The notes below the pieces were generated by a model. The model worked only from the letters and a program-made list of their open reading frames with translations. It searched no databases and was not told the origin of the DNA. Position numbers and translations under genes: made by a program. This document shows positions 1 through 12,192 of a DNA stretch of 64,000 nt, piece after piece. The DNA lies in NCBI GenBank assembly GCA_020740775.1, contig JAHEWK010000002.1:5518001-5582000 (forward strand). Direction: 5' to 3'. Numbering within the stretch: position 1 is the first letter of the stretch; every line of letters starts with the position of its first letter. Source of the stretch: Ilyonectria destructans. Lineage: Eukaryota > Ascomycota > Sordariomycetes > Hypocreales > Nectriaceae.

Positions 1-3000
1 CCCGGTTGCTTCCGATACGGCAACGTGTCCATGGCGCCGGCCTGGATATCGTCGCTGGCCGAGCAGAACATCAGAATCTTGGCCTTGGCGGCAGCGTCGA
101 TGGCATCTTCAAGCTTCTGGATGACCATGGCCTCCGTATTCGACCTGTCGCCCCCGTTCTCATCCAGCGTCTGGCTGACCGCCGGCGGCGTACTGGCGGA
201 CGCGATTTTCTGCTTCACCGTCCAGGACATGGAGATGATGTTCACACCCAGGTCGACGGCGCCCTGAATGGCCCGCGCAGCGCTCTCGGCATAGATGGTG
301 CGTCCGCCATCTTGAGACGCGCCATCCTGAACCCTCATGATGTACAGGGAGACCCAGGGGTTGATTCTCACGATCATGTTGGCCATGATAGTGCCGTGGC
401 CGTGGCTAGAGCGGTGCCAGGGCCTTTCTGAGCCGCGCTCTGGGAGGCAGTAGCTCAGACCGGTGGCTCTGACGATACCATTATATGTGTCGAGGTTGCT
501 GAGGTCGACACCGTCGTCGATTAGGGCTACCTTTTGCAGGAATCCCGGCAGGTAAGCAGATTGCACGAATCTCGAAGGATGCGTTACGAGTCAAACGCAG
601 AGGGTGTGAGAGTAAGGTATGGTGGCGATGCATGGGAATTTGCATGGGAATTGCATGGAACTCACTTTGATCCGTTTCGCCTTCATCTCCGTCAGTCCGG
701 GGATCTGGTTGAGAGCACTTCGGAACTCTTCCATCCTCTTTACCCATACGTGCTGCTGCTCGGCCACCTGGCCGCTGGCGGAATCCGTCGCCTCCTCGTT
801 GGCATCCAACTTCGAGAGGAGACCCTCCATCCGGTGTTTGATTTTGACTTCGAGCTCTGCGCTCATGTTGTTGCGTAGTTCCTTTTGGAATCGACGGAGC
901 ACGTTGTCCATTCTCTCTCGCGTCTCAAGGCCCTACATGACTACATCAGAAAGGGCAAGGTGATGGTTTTATTGAAACATACAGGAGCGGCGTGAACTGT
1001 AACCTTCTTTAATCTCCCACCGGTCGTCGTGTGTAATCGCGGGATTCCTTCCCGGCAGCCCCAGGCTCGCAGCACGGCCTGGTTGCCGCTCCAGTAGAGG
1101 TTCACATGCTCCACTGTCGGCGCCGCAAAGATAATCACGTCGATGCTCAAGTCCGGTTTGCGCCAGTCCCTGCATATGCATATATAATGTTAGGAGGACT
1201 CACTCGCTCTCGATGGAGCGGGCAGCCGTAAATAAGTGTAGGTAGGGACACTCACCAGTTCTCGATCGATATCGGCCGGCTGGACCGACCCTCTGTCGGA
1301 GGCGCCAGAGACTCTCTGCCCTGCAGCGCTATCTCGATGGTAGCATCCGTGTGTGACGGTTGTTCCCTGTCCTCAACACAGAGCCGTAGAATGTTTCTCA
1401 CCCCCAACTGATGTAGTTTGTCGAACACGCTGACTAGCGAAGTGCGGCCGACGTCGGGGTTTTCTTGCAGAGACCGGTTCTCGGCCATTCCCGGGTTCTT
1501 CTGATAGCTCTTCTTGCCTGGCTCGGCGCTGGGGTTGCTGGATGGGCTGTGCAGAACGGTTGGGAGGTAGACATATGCGAGCGTCTCGCCAAAGCCACCG
1601 ACCGACATCCTGTCGAGGAGCTCGATGATCTTATCGGCCTCTTTGTTGCCCAACGCATCGAAGTACAGGTTCTTGTCCAACCCTTGCCGGGCGTGTCAGC
1701 AAAAGCAAGATGGCTTTCTTGAGATTTCGAGCTTTGGTCGGTGGCATGGATGGGAGACTAACCAGAAGCTTGCTTTCCATAGATCAGGTCTCGTGCATCC
1801 AGATCCGACCGAGTGCGGATGTAATGCATCGTGAGGAACTCTAGAAGGTCATCGGCCGGCTTTTCCCTTGCTTTACCAACCTTCTTCGTTTGTTTACTTT
1901 TGGCAGCCTTCTCTCCGTCCGCGTTGCGTTTCACGCCGGCTCCGGCTGCGGCTCCGCCTCCGGCTTCCTCGCTCGGAGCTACCGGGGGCCCCCTTGCAGG
2001 AGGCAACGGCGGCGGTGGCATCATCATCTGGGACTGCGACTGCAGTTTGTTGGGAAGCGGGTGGTTGGTCTTGTTTGTCGGCGCCGGCAGCTGGTCGGCT
2101 TGCGCAGCAGCAGTGGATGCTCGACGGAGACGAAAATGAGGACTGTCCGGGCTGTCCGTACCCTTGTAGTGCTTGCTCGGTGGGAGAGGGTCCCTAGAAA
2201 AGGCAGACTTACCGCCGTCGAGTTGCAACGGCGCTTTCTGACGACCGGCTGTGTCCACCTTCCATGAGTCTCGGTTGTCTGCAGTGCCGTCGATGTGCCG
2301 CCGCAACTGTCCATCTTTCATGTCCGGTGGACCGGACCGGTTCTCCGGCTCCTTTCTAGGCGGGAGGTCCTTTTGTGCCGTGTTGGGTTGCGCCGATTGC
2401 TTCAGAAGTTCTTCCTTTCGCTCCTTGTATATGCGCATGGTACGCTGACAGACGAGGATCGGGGATTCGCCCTTCTTATTGAACGCACCCTTTTCTCGCA
2501 TAACCTCGTCGCCCTTCAGTATCATATCCTTGACCGTGTCAACGTAACTATCGGGCTTGCCAAGACACTGGGAGTAGTTCATGGCGTAGTGGATGGGCGT
2601 GTTGCCATACTGGTCCATGGCCGCCAGCGTCTCCGCTTTCGCCTGGGGGGCGAGCTTCTGCACTCGAGCCAGGAACTTTTCCTTGACCTCCTGCCCATTC
2701 TGCGTGGGGGAGGGTTTTCGCCGTATAAATAGGTGATGAAGACAGTTTCTCTTCTCGCCGTCTTGAATGCCGAGGAGGTCAGGGAACTTCTCGGGCCAGC
2801 AGTCCCTGACGCAATCGACGAATTCATCGTTGTCGTACGCCATGGCTACCTTCAGGATGAGCTCCTCCTTGCCCGTTTCTTCTGGCTTGGGTTTGCTGGC
2901 GGCATTGCTATTGTTGTATCTGTGTTCCAGCAGGCATCGAAAGACCTTCTGACGAACGTCCCTAGGAACCTTCGAGTACTCCTTGTTGGTGTCCTTGGCT

Positions 3001-3305
3001 AGGATGTGAAGGGCCGTTGGATAGTTTACGTCGCGGAGATCTCTTCTCGTAGCCAACGTAGACTTCTTGTAATCCTCCAGCACCCGGACATCGGTACCGG
3101 CAGCGCTGTCATCCCATCGTCGTTCGCCGCCCTGTTTGAGCATCTCCATAACCTCATTGCATTGCTGCTCCAGCTCCTTGGCTCTCCACCTCTCTTCTTC
3201 CTCGTTATCCTCCCGAAAGCGACGTTGATCTGCGCTCCTAATATTGTCCGTTTCCTCCTCTGTGTCCGAAAAATAGCCCACGAAGTCGTCTATAACGTCG
3301 GTCAT
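1..3305 (-). CDS. Ankyrin-like / subtilisin-like (S8) serine protease, 3' end outside window
   Basis: Predicted intracellular serine endopeptidase. Model: complement(join(<1..530, 666..932, 983..1169, 1256..1682, 1763..3305)); the four introns (135, 50, 86, 80 bp) join in phase and give at least 984 residues. The N-terminus is acidic with no signal peptide. Residues about 90-300 look like degenerate ankyrin repeats, followed by a Pro-rich linker with a run MMMPPPPLPP and a Lys-rich patch. Residues about 520-725 form a domain ending in a WDWRKPDLSID block and an LYWSGN motif, seen upstream of S8 domains in other fungal proteins. The S8 domain starts near 805: catalytic Asp in ALIDDGVD (about D813) and His in HGHGTIMAN (about H853). 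The catalytic Ser lies off the window, so activity cannot be confirmed. Fungal S8 proteases of this kind are known to act with NLRs or pore-forming effectors in cell death; that role here is inferred from the neighbours. Confidence 0.85.
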
Positions 3306-4157
3306 GGCCGTGGATACTGCTGCTGCTGCTACAGGGCCGTTGTTGGGAAGAGTGGTTAGGAAGACTTGACACGAGGTCTCGGCACGAGGCTGAACGTGTG
3401 AAGGGCGGGGGAAAGTTGCCTAGGTGGGTACAGTTACAGTCGCCAAAGATTAATATAAGGTAAGGTACAGTACAGTGACTGATGTTGTGAAGACGTCGCG
3501 GCTTTAGAAGGTTGGGATGGTTGAGGCTCCGAAGATGGGGTTCGCGGATCTTCGTCCCGCATTTACCCACGTCTGGTCTGCTGTCATGGGAAAAGAAGGG
3601 CTCTTCTGATGACACGTACGTGCTCGAGCTCATCCCACCAGACATACATATAGTACTCTCCCAATAAGAGATAAGAACAGTCGGAATAAGGGAGGTTTTG
3701 TAGGTACATATGTACTGTACGTACACCAAATTCGGGACGGACCGTGGGATAGGCATCCTGTAGCGCTACAAACGGGCCAGTGAAAGTTGCCGACAAGGAT
3801 CGCGTTCTCTCATGCGGCTGACAGCGTCACTAGCGCTGACGGCCCCCATGATTTCGTTCTCACCGGTAGATACTAGGTATCGGAAGAAGTCGTCTTATCA
3901 GTGCTCAAAGGTACTCAAGATTTGGCCCCCATATTCAGCTGAGAAAATTACATGACGCCAAGAGTACATCTGATCACATGCCCTTTCATTATTCGACGAG
4001 GTTCATGCCAAGTAAGGTGGCGTGCCGACGAGGGTGAGACAACGTGCATGAGCCAGGAGCATGAACATGTGTCATGAGTTATGCTACAGGGCCTACATCA
4101 GCGCGTTTAATAGAGATGGTGAAAGTGCCTTGTTTTCTACCTTATGAGACGTTCCCC
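3306..4157. other. Intergenic region upstream of the S8 protease gene
   Basis: This 850-bp stretch separates two genes on the minus strand and must hold the promoter of the protease gene and the 3' end of the 339-aa gene. Open frames here are short and lack coding character. I see no repeat or RNA gene. Confidence 0.5.
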
Positions 4158-5257
4158 TTAGGGCGCGGCTGCCTTAGCCTCAGTCACAGTCTGTATTGTC
4201 TCAACGGTAGTGGCCAAATCATCCTGCGGCTCAGCCCCCACGATCTGGGAAGCCTTGACGGCCTCCCCGAACGTCCTATGGAATGTGCAGTCCCACAAGC
4301 CGTCCATATTGACACGGCCTAAATTCCACCTGTCAATGGTGGCATATGGCCCCTCCTCGAACGTGTTGTACGGTTCGTACTCTGGATCAAGGATGATGGG
4401 GTCGTCGGGCGTCCTGGACGATACGAGGGTCCCCAGCCAGGTTTTGAAGTTGGGCTCCGCCTCAATCTTGGGGATGCAGTGAAACTCGTCGTCGGTGTCG
4501 CGTGTGAGGAGAATGCAGGTCCTAAGGAGTACCACGATCCCGTTCTGCTGCGAGTCGTTCTCTTTCAGGCACCACTGCGCCAGGAACGAGTTCCCCCAGT
4601 CGTCGAAGGGATTGTCCCCGATAATCTCTGCCGCATGGGTCGTCGTCTTGGTGACCGACTTCTCGACCGTCGTCGTCGCGTTGGCGGTGACAACGGTGCC
4701 GCCCGAGAGGCCGACGGTGCCGCCAACATTGCGCGTCGCCGTCTCCGTCGTCTGCATCATGATATGCTTCGCATAGGGGGCCACCTTCTTGACCGTCGGT
4801 CCGACGCCCCGGCTCTTGCCCGCACGGAATTCGAACGATATCCTGGCTTCTTTGATGCGCGTGGACCGGTACGAGAAGAAAGAAAAGTCGTAGACGATGA
4901 GGGTGGCCCGCGTGTTAGCATCGTCCTTCCGCAGGAGCCCGTGGATGATGGCCTTCGCCGCGCAGCTGACGTGGAAGGCTGGTTTCTTCTTCGAACTGGA
5001 ACCAAACCCGGAGACGGCAACCCGCTGCTTCTGCCCGGGCCTGTTCCGGACGTGGAAGTCTAAGTTGAGGTAAATGTTGCTGTTCAGCCTGGGGTACTCC
5101 CGATCGCGAACGCGTGCGGGCAAGGGCGATCGCATTTACCTCCGGATTGGCCCTCGCGGCTGAGCTCCAGCTTGAAAAATGTCGCATCTCCTGTGCTCGC
5201 TTCGTCCTCATCCTCCTCGCCGCTCATCCAGAGCTCGGAGTCGTCAATGTTATCCAT
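4158..5257 (-). CDS. Uncharacterised 339-aa protein, candidate partner of the neighbouring S8 protease/NLR
   Basis: Function unknown. Model: complement(join(4158..5059, 5140..5257)), one 80-bp phase-1 intron; the ATG lies in MDNIDDSELW. It resembles an uncharacterised fungal family that I know only as hypothetical proteins, with blocks such as FHVSCAAKAI, ARISFEFR, VAPYAKH and PDDPIILDPE. There is no signal peptide, no long hydrophobic helix and no catalytic motif I recognise. The N-terminus is acidic; the middle (about residues 155-195) is rich in Gly, Thr, Val and Ala with alternating small and polar residues, as in a beta-hairpin; the rest looks beta-rich. It lies 852 bp upstream of the S8 gene on the same strand and shares a 696-bp divergent promoter with the NLR. 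Such a position would fit an effector or protease substrate, but that is inference only. Confidence 0.75.
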
Positions 5258-5953
5258 CGAATAGGACGGTAAAACAGAGCTGTGGACTCTGATGATGATG
5301 ACGCCTGGCAGATTAATAAGTTTGTAGACTCGGACAGTCACTCAGTGCAATCCATATTTGTTCCCCTTTGCCTCATCTCATTGCTGACGTGTCAGGCCAG
5401 TCCTGTCCAGTCCTGTCCAATCCAGTCCTGCGCCCGAACGCAGAGGAGCAAGCCTCAGGTCGGCAAGATGGTGTCGACACGCAGGCAGGGGATGCGTTTC
5501 CCAAGCACCTGATCCCTGACATCCCCGCTCCCTTCCCCTCCTCGGTGAGTTGACACATGCTAGGATAATTTGGGTTGGCTGTGCGGACGACCATTTCAAA
5601 AGTCGTGTCCCACGCTGTGACGCCACACCCTCGTAAGTACCCCTACCAGCTACTTAAGTAATACCATAGTATATATCTTTTCGGGCGCTTGTTCCTTAGC
5701 TCCACTATCGCTCCCTGCTCATCGTCCTTATCTGCCTCCGGTACTGTACCTTGTCACCCCGCTTCTAGGTGGCACCCTTTCGCCCGCTTTTGAGGATTGA
5801 GACGCCAGCAGCTACCGGTCTCTAGACTACGCAACGAGAGCTACGGTTCTCTCCTTTTTCGACCTTCTTATCACCAAGAGTCGAGCCGCATCACGAAGTG
5901 CTCGGGAAGCACACCCATTGTTTCCTCGGAGGCCATCTCGACCTTCTTCAGAG
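5258..5953. promoter_or_regulatory. Divergent promoter between the 339-aa gene and the NLR gene
   Basis: About 700 bp separates the two start codons, which point away from each other, so the region should contain both promoters. It holds a short direct repeat (5397-5431) and pyrimidine-rich stretches before the NLR start. No specific factor site can be assigned. Confidence 0.5.
5397..5431. repeat. Three direct copies of CCAGTCCTGY
   Basis: The decamer CCAGTCCTGT occurs twice back to back at 5397-5416, and a third copy, CCAGTCCTGC, follows at 5422-5431 after five bases. It lies inside the divergent promoter, so it may be a regulator-binding array or simple slippage. Confidence 0.75.
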
Positions 5954-8900
5954 ATGGAGGCAATAGATGCGGGTGCTGGAGACGAGCATGTCCAAAGTAC
6001 AATAGCTGCTCCGGAGCCTCTCCCGGGTGGGGTCCTCGAACCCACGACAGACGCTGACGGCTCGGTCCGCGATGAGAGCGAGAAACTAGAGTCGGAATGG
6101 GTCACTCTCAAAAGCATTCAGTATCCCAGCGAGACTAGCCAGGACAACAAGCTACCCAATGTCGAGTGGGTACTTTCCAGTCTCTTTTCCCCACGCAGCT
6201 GATATTCTTCCAAATTTGTCCCGACTGTGGTCGACTTTCTCGCTGCTGACATTTTGATAAATAGCATCGTGCATGTTACAGCCATGTGCGCAGAAGACGA
6301 CATGTGCGATCCTGACGTCCTCCTGAAGGATCTGAGGGAAATGGAGAGGAGGGAACTCGTCTTTCGGAGCGACATGTCCGCCCTGCTAGTGGGAGACTTG
6401 ACGCAAGCATCAGTTGAGCGACAAGCAACCTGCCTCCTGCGTGGAATAGCTGCAAAACAGTCGGATGTTCCAGTTCGTCAACATCCAACTTAGACCCAGT
6501 GTGCGGGTGATCTCCAGCTAATAAATCTTCCATGGCATAGAACGAGAGGCGAGCAATCATCTTCGTAGCTTACGACCTTGGCTCCCTGGTTGTCAAGACG
6601 GTAGAGTCCCTTGTCTATCCGCCCCTTGCCTTGCAAAGGATGGTTGCTCATTTGCGTGACTGACTACTAGGCTCTTTACCTCGCGGCACGGTCTGAGGAC
6701 ACCTATCCCGGAATATCCTCCAACACTGCGCACGTTGTAAGCTTGCACTTTCTTTATACATTTGCAAGGCATTTCCTTGCCGCTTTTCCTAACCCGTCAT
6801 GCTGTCAGATCTTCTCGGGATGCCTGCAGCGAGGCGCAGATGCTCAGGAAGTAACCTCGAAGCTTCTCGATTTTCTACACGATAGGAAGAGCGAAGCGTG
6901 GTCACACCTCATCACGGGGAGGTGCATAGACAACCTTGCTCGCTCGGTCTTGCGGACGACCGAGATGTTCATCAGCTCCAAGGTTACCTTGCGCAGTCGC
7001 ATCATAAGCCTCTACGCGAATGAGAAACAGCTGGGAAAGATATATCCCGTGAGAATCTCTTACAAACCTCCCAAGCACGAATGGGATGGAATGGACGTCT
7101 AACAATGTTGAAGTCATTTGATTGCTACACCGCAACCCTTGGAATACCAGCCGAAATAACCATCAAGGAAGAAGTTGGCGACGATTCGGCGGCGACGACA
7201 TTTCCGGATTTGTCGAGTTATGCTTCATTCCTGCCTATGCGTACGTCTGCTCAGCCTACGAAGGACCTGATATATGCTGATGGGTAGGTGACACGTTTAG
7301 ACTGGCTCCCTCATCCTGACTGGGTCCCCTTGGAGCGGGCTTTCTTGTCTCTCTCAGCACCCCACCGACAATCCCGACTTGATCCACGACAGTCACCCAC
7401 ATTAGAGCCATTCCTAGACGCTCGAGAGTACACAAACTGGAACGACTCCGTTGGCTCTCAGATCCTCTACGTCCACGGACCGTCCTACCACTCAACCCAT
7501 GATGTGGCAGACCAAGTTTTCCTTGCATGGCAGGTAAAACGGCAAGCCAACGGCGAACATGCCGCCGCCCGATCTCTCTCCTTCACCTTCGACTCGACAG
7601 ACCCGCTACGCGACTCGCTCCCGGACATGCTGGCACATATTGTGATGCAAGCCATGGCGGAACAAGCCATTGGATCTACTGACGAACGGTACCACATTCT
7701 CCATGATCTGTTTCTCATGCGTTAGTATTCCTCTGGACCGCTGAACACGCTTTCTATTCTTGCCTATCTTGAGAGGCATTTTTCCAAAGCCTAGCATATT
7801 CAGAATCCCAAACCCTTACCTACTTAACGGGCCACAAGGAGCAGGTTTACTGACTGGCGACTTTTGAAAAGGTGCCGGGTGGACTATCAAGTCTTGCCTC
7901 TCGACCCTCGAAACCATCAGACTTCGGGTCTTTGCGGGCGACACAGGCACAGTCCTCCTTCTGCACGACTTCGACGAGTGCAGCCAAGAAAGCCGTGCGG
8001 CATTTCTAGATTATTACACAGAGCTGTCAGTAAGAAGCGAGTCTCAGTTCAAGCTCGTGATAACGTCGCGGCGGCCCAATGCTCTGCTGCCCGAACTCGG
8101 CGACCAGTGGGCAAAGCTCAACGTGGACGCCGTGGTTCCCTTTGCCAACGGTGATATCAACGGAACGTCGCATCACTTGACGCGTCTCTGTCTGCTCGAA
8201 GGCGACAAAAATCATATCCTAACGCGGATAAAAGACCTGGCTCCGATGGATGCAGTCAGCCTCCACACGACACTCGAATTACTCCAAACTCACACCGGGT
8301 GGCCCAGAGATCCGTCGGCCCAGTCCCTAGCCCAGTTCATCCGACTGCTTGATCTCATTGCTCCCTCCGACACGACTAAAGAAGTATTGGACAAGATTCT
8401 TAGATCCAATACCGACTCGGAAGGGGTACGCTGGGTTTTAAGCTGGCTTCTGTGTGGCTACCGTCCGTTAAGCCTTCCGGAGTTTGCTACCATCTTGCAT
8501 CAGGGCCGCCGCGGCCATCATACAGACGAGCCAGGCACTCCCAGTCTAGCCTCGCCAGTCCAAGACTCCATGGGACCGGCCCAGAACCAGCTGGAATGCT
8601 GGCTGCGGGTGTTTGCCGACTTCAGCCACGATAAAGTGACTATCCGACACGAGATTTGGGATCTTCTTGGCGACGACATGGACACGGAGAACTTCATATG
8701 GAACGAAGCTCAACGGTCCGCACACGAGTCTATAGTCGAGTTCTGCCTTGCCTATCTCACAAGGCCCATGACGCTCGAAACACTTGCCTCTACATTTCGA
8801 CAGTACGAGTCCCGCGTTCACGGGCCACAGCAAGCGCAGCAAGTCACCGCGCCCATCGTTCCAGATGGCCAAGAAATTGCATTCTACATGGTACCGGCAT

Positions 8901-11900
8901 TGCCGCACCATTTATCCAAATGCCCACCGACCTACGTAGCCAGCATCGTGCGGTCACTGCTCGCCGATTCAGCCACTCAGTCCTCGGCCTTGTGGGCAAA
9001 GGTCTATTGGGCAATGAGCAATCCGCTTTCTCGGACCCAGGGCGCACCTGACTCTGTTCTACCAGTCCTTGCTGAGCTCGGATTGCTCTCACCGGAGGAA
9101 ATAAGGAAGACCGATGCCTCCTCGCAGGCCCAGTGTTTGGTTGCAGCGGCAGGGAGCAACCAGGGCGACGTGGTGTCGAGTGTCTTTCAACAGGAGACGT
9201 TCGACCTCTCCCTCCATGAAGATGTTCTCCTTGCCGCTATCCAGGCCGGAGACGAAACCACGGCTTTGCGAGCAGCCCACGCCATACTCTCACACCCGGA
9301 ATGGGATCAAAACGCACATCTCTGGCCGTGGTCGGCAATCTGGGCAGCAACATGGCTCAACATGGCGGAACTTGTAGAAACGCTGCTCAGCAACGGAGCC
9401 AGCCCCGACCCCCAAGCCGCACAGGGATCGTCGACGAACCTGCCGCTTGGGTTTCACGTCTCGCCACTGTACGTGGCCTCGATCCTTGGCCATTCCGCCA
9501 TGGTGCGGATTCTCTTGAGCCACGGCGCCAGTAGAGACGTGCGCCGAGCGAATCTATACAGTCCCTTCTATGCAGCAGCCTGCAATGGCCACGTCGAGAC
9601 GGTTCTGGAGTATGTCGTCAAGGACCGTTCGTACCTCGAGGCGAGTGAACCCATCACCGGGGTTTACGTCGCGGCCATGTGGGGGAATCGGAAGGTCGTC
9701 GAGGCGCTCGTCGAGCTCGGTGCCGATGTCAACAAGCCTCAGGATTGCCCCGATGACGAGGATCACAACTGGACGCCTCTCGCGGCCGCATGCTGCTGGG
9801 CCTACCCCGACACAACGGAAGTCCTCTTGGCTCACGGCGCCGACGCAAACTGCCCCAACCCTTACGGCATGGACACGCCCTTGTGGTATGCCGCCGCCTT
9901 CAATCCATCCCTCGCGTGCGTGGGTGCTCTGCTCCGTCACGGCGGCGATCCAAACCACGAGCGTTTCCGCCCGCCGCTCATCTACGAGATTGCGAGTTCC
10001 AGCGAGGACTCGGGCATTCTCATCGAGGTCTGCGACGTCCTCATTGCCGGCGAGCCGCCCATCAACGTCAACGCGCTTGATGTCGACGGCGCGACGGCGC
10101 TCATGGTGGCCTCCAAGGCCGGGAAGCTGGCCCTCGTGCGTTGGCTGCTCGATCACGGTGCCGACGTCGACGCGTTGGATGTCTCCAAGAGAAGCGCCCT
10201 GTATTTTGCCGTCGCCGCCTCGCAAACCGCCGTGGTCGAAGAGCTCCTCAAGAGGCAGCCGAAAATGGACGTATTAGACGAATCGCGCAACGAGACGCTC
10301 CTGCACACGGCGCTTTCAAGGCCGGCTATATTGAAGCTTCTCCTAGACGCTGGCGCTGATCCCAACCTCACCAGCTTGTCAGGGCACACCCCCATCCACC
10401 TGGCTGCCTACATGGGCAACGCGGTCGCCGTCAAACTGCTTGTCGAAAAGAAGGCCGATCCCAACCGCGAGGACAAGTATGGAGAGACGGCCATTGTCAC
10501 AGCCGTCACCTACGCCCGCGACGCTTCATTGACCCGTCTCCTCGCCGACGCTGGCGCCAAGCTGGACATCGTCATCAACGGCAGCAGCCTCTTGCACCAC
10601 GCGCTCGATGGGCCGGCCGAGGTCCTCAAGATCCTCCTCGAGTTCCGCAAGGCCGTCAACATCAACATCGTCGACGACTATAAGCGCACCCCGCTTCTCG
10701 TCGCGGCCACGCTGCAGAATGTCGAGCACCTGCGACTTCTCATACGAGCGGGTGCCGACGTCAACGCGCAGGACAAGGACGGAGACACGGCCCTGAGAGA
10801 GGCAGTGCGTACTGATAGGTTCGAATCTCTTTCCTTGCTCCTCGCCGAACCGGACATCGACGTGAATCGCATGGCTCCCGGCTGGGGCGGCCCTCTTCAC
10901 ATGGCCTGCTTTCATGTCGACGTCGCCAGCGTACGCACTCTGCTCGACCACGGAGCCGACGTCCACGTGGCCATGCCCAACGCCTTTCAAGGCAGCCCCT
11001 TGATGGCCGCCTTACTGCCGGTCAGCGAGGTGACGCGCGACCAGGACGCCGTGGCGATGGACGAGATCGTTCGCATGCTCGTCTTCAAGGGAGCGAGCGT
11101 CCAGCAGACGGTCCGCGGCAGCAGGTTCTACACGGCCCTGTCGGCCGGCTGCTTCGCCGGCGGTATCGGCACGCTGAACTTCCTCCTCGACGAGGGCGCT
11201 TCCGTCCAGCTGGCTGACCCGGTCTCGGGCCGCCTACCACTGCACTTCGCCGCCGCAAACGGCCTTGACAACTTCAAGGCCATCCTCCTGTCCTACCGAG
11301 GCAACATGATGGCCGCTGACAAGGAGGACAAGAACTGCCTCCACTGGGCAGCCCAGTTCGGCAACGCCAGGACCGTCGAGTTCATCCTATCCAAGCTCAG
11401 CGAATCGCAAGGCCCGCCGGCTTCCTACGTCAACGTGCCGGACAGCGACGGGTGGACGCCGTTGTGCTGGGCGGTGCGCCGGTGGGATGACGGCTGGTGC
11501 GAGGGGATGCGGTCCGAGAGGAGAGACTTTATCGCCGTGGTTCGGATCCTTCTCTGGCACGGCGCCGACCCAACGGTGCAGTGCCGCCTCGGAAACGGGG
11601 CCACCACCGAGAACGGTACCGAGACCGAGACCGACACCAAGATCGACACCGACACCATCACCCCGCTGGATTTGGCGCGGCGTTGTGACGCGAACCAGGA
11701 CATTATCGACATGGTCAAGTCCGGCCTTCGCGAGAGACGAGAATCGGAGGGGTCTCAAGCCACGGAAGAAACGGAAGGGCCGGTACGGCGATATATTATC
11801 CATGACGATGTGTGCGATATTTGTCTCAATGTAAGATACCCTCTGACTCTTCTTCGCAACTCCTTTAGCTCATCACACTCCGTCTCTAGCGAATCTTCGG

Positions 11901-12192
11901 CCTTGTCTACAGGTGCACCAGCTGTGCGAACTACGATATCTGCACGAAATGTCTCCCTCATAAAATGACATTCCACAACCGCGACACACAGGGCGACGGA
12001 CAAGAACATACCTTCGAGCTCAGGTCGGATCGGGATGAATACATAAAGCCATCACCACCTCTCGAGGCTGATAAAGACGAAAATGAAGATATAGCTAATG
12101 TGATAAGTGTGTCAGATGAGGGAAGTGAAGAGGACGATAGAACCTGCTTTAACAGTGATAATCTGGATGATATAGAGTTTGATAATACTTAG
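5954..12192 (+). CDS. NLR-like STAND receptor: pseudo-lipase, degenerate NTPase, ankyrin array, ZZ zinc finger
   Basis: Predicted cytosolic recognition receptor of 1,864 aa. Model: join(5954..6165, 6265..6472, 6541..6600, 6671..6736, 6809..7048, 7114..7240, 7301..7720, 7872..11830, 11890..12192); all phases close. Residues about 65-260 have the outline of the lipase-like (alpha/beta hydrolase) domain common in fungal NLRs: VDIVHV where a VDIVFVHG strand is usual, AYDLGSLVVK where GHSLGGLV is usual, and SGCLQRGAD for FGTPHRGSD. The nucleophile Ser is thus Asp, and the oxyanion HG and PH pairs are lost. The STAND core has a poor P-loop (YVHGPSYHST, near 360), a clear Walker B (LLLHDFDE, near 470) and KLVITSRR. 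About 18 ankyrin repeats span roughly 940-1730. The end carries a ZZ finger (CDICLN with CTSCANYDICTKC, about 1757-1800) and an acidic tail. The first three exons are the least certain. Confidence 0.88.

Noticed and set aside
1831..2314. Overlapping plus-strand frames within the S8 gene
   Set aside because: They mirror the Pro-rich linker of the minus-strand gene and have no independent support.
9554..10277. Long open frames on both strands across the ankyrin array (220-235 codons)
   Set aside because: They are shadows of the GC-rich ankyrin coding sequence; the sense frame has clear ankyrin periodicity and theirs has Arg/Ser/Pro-rich text.
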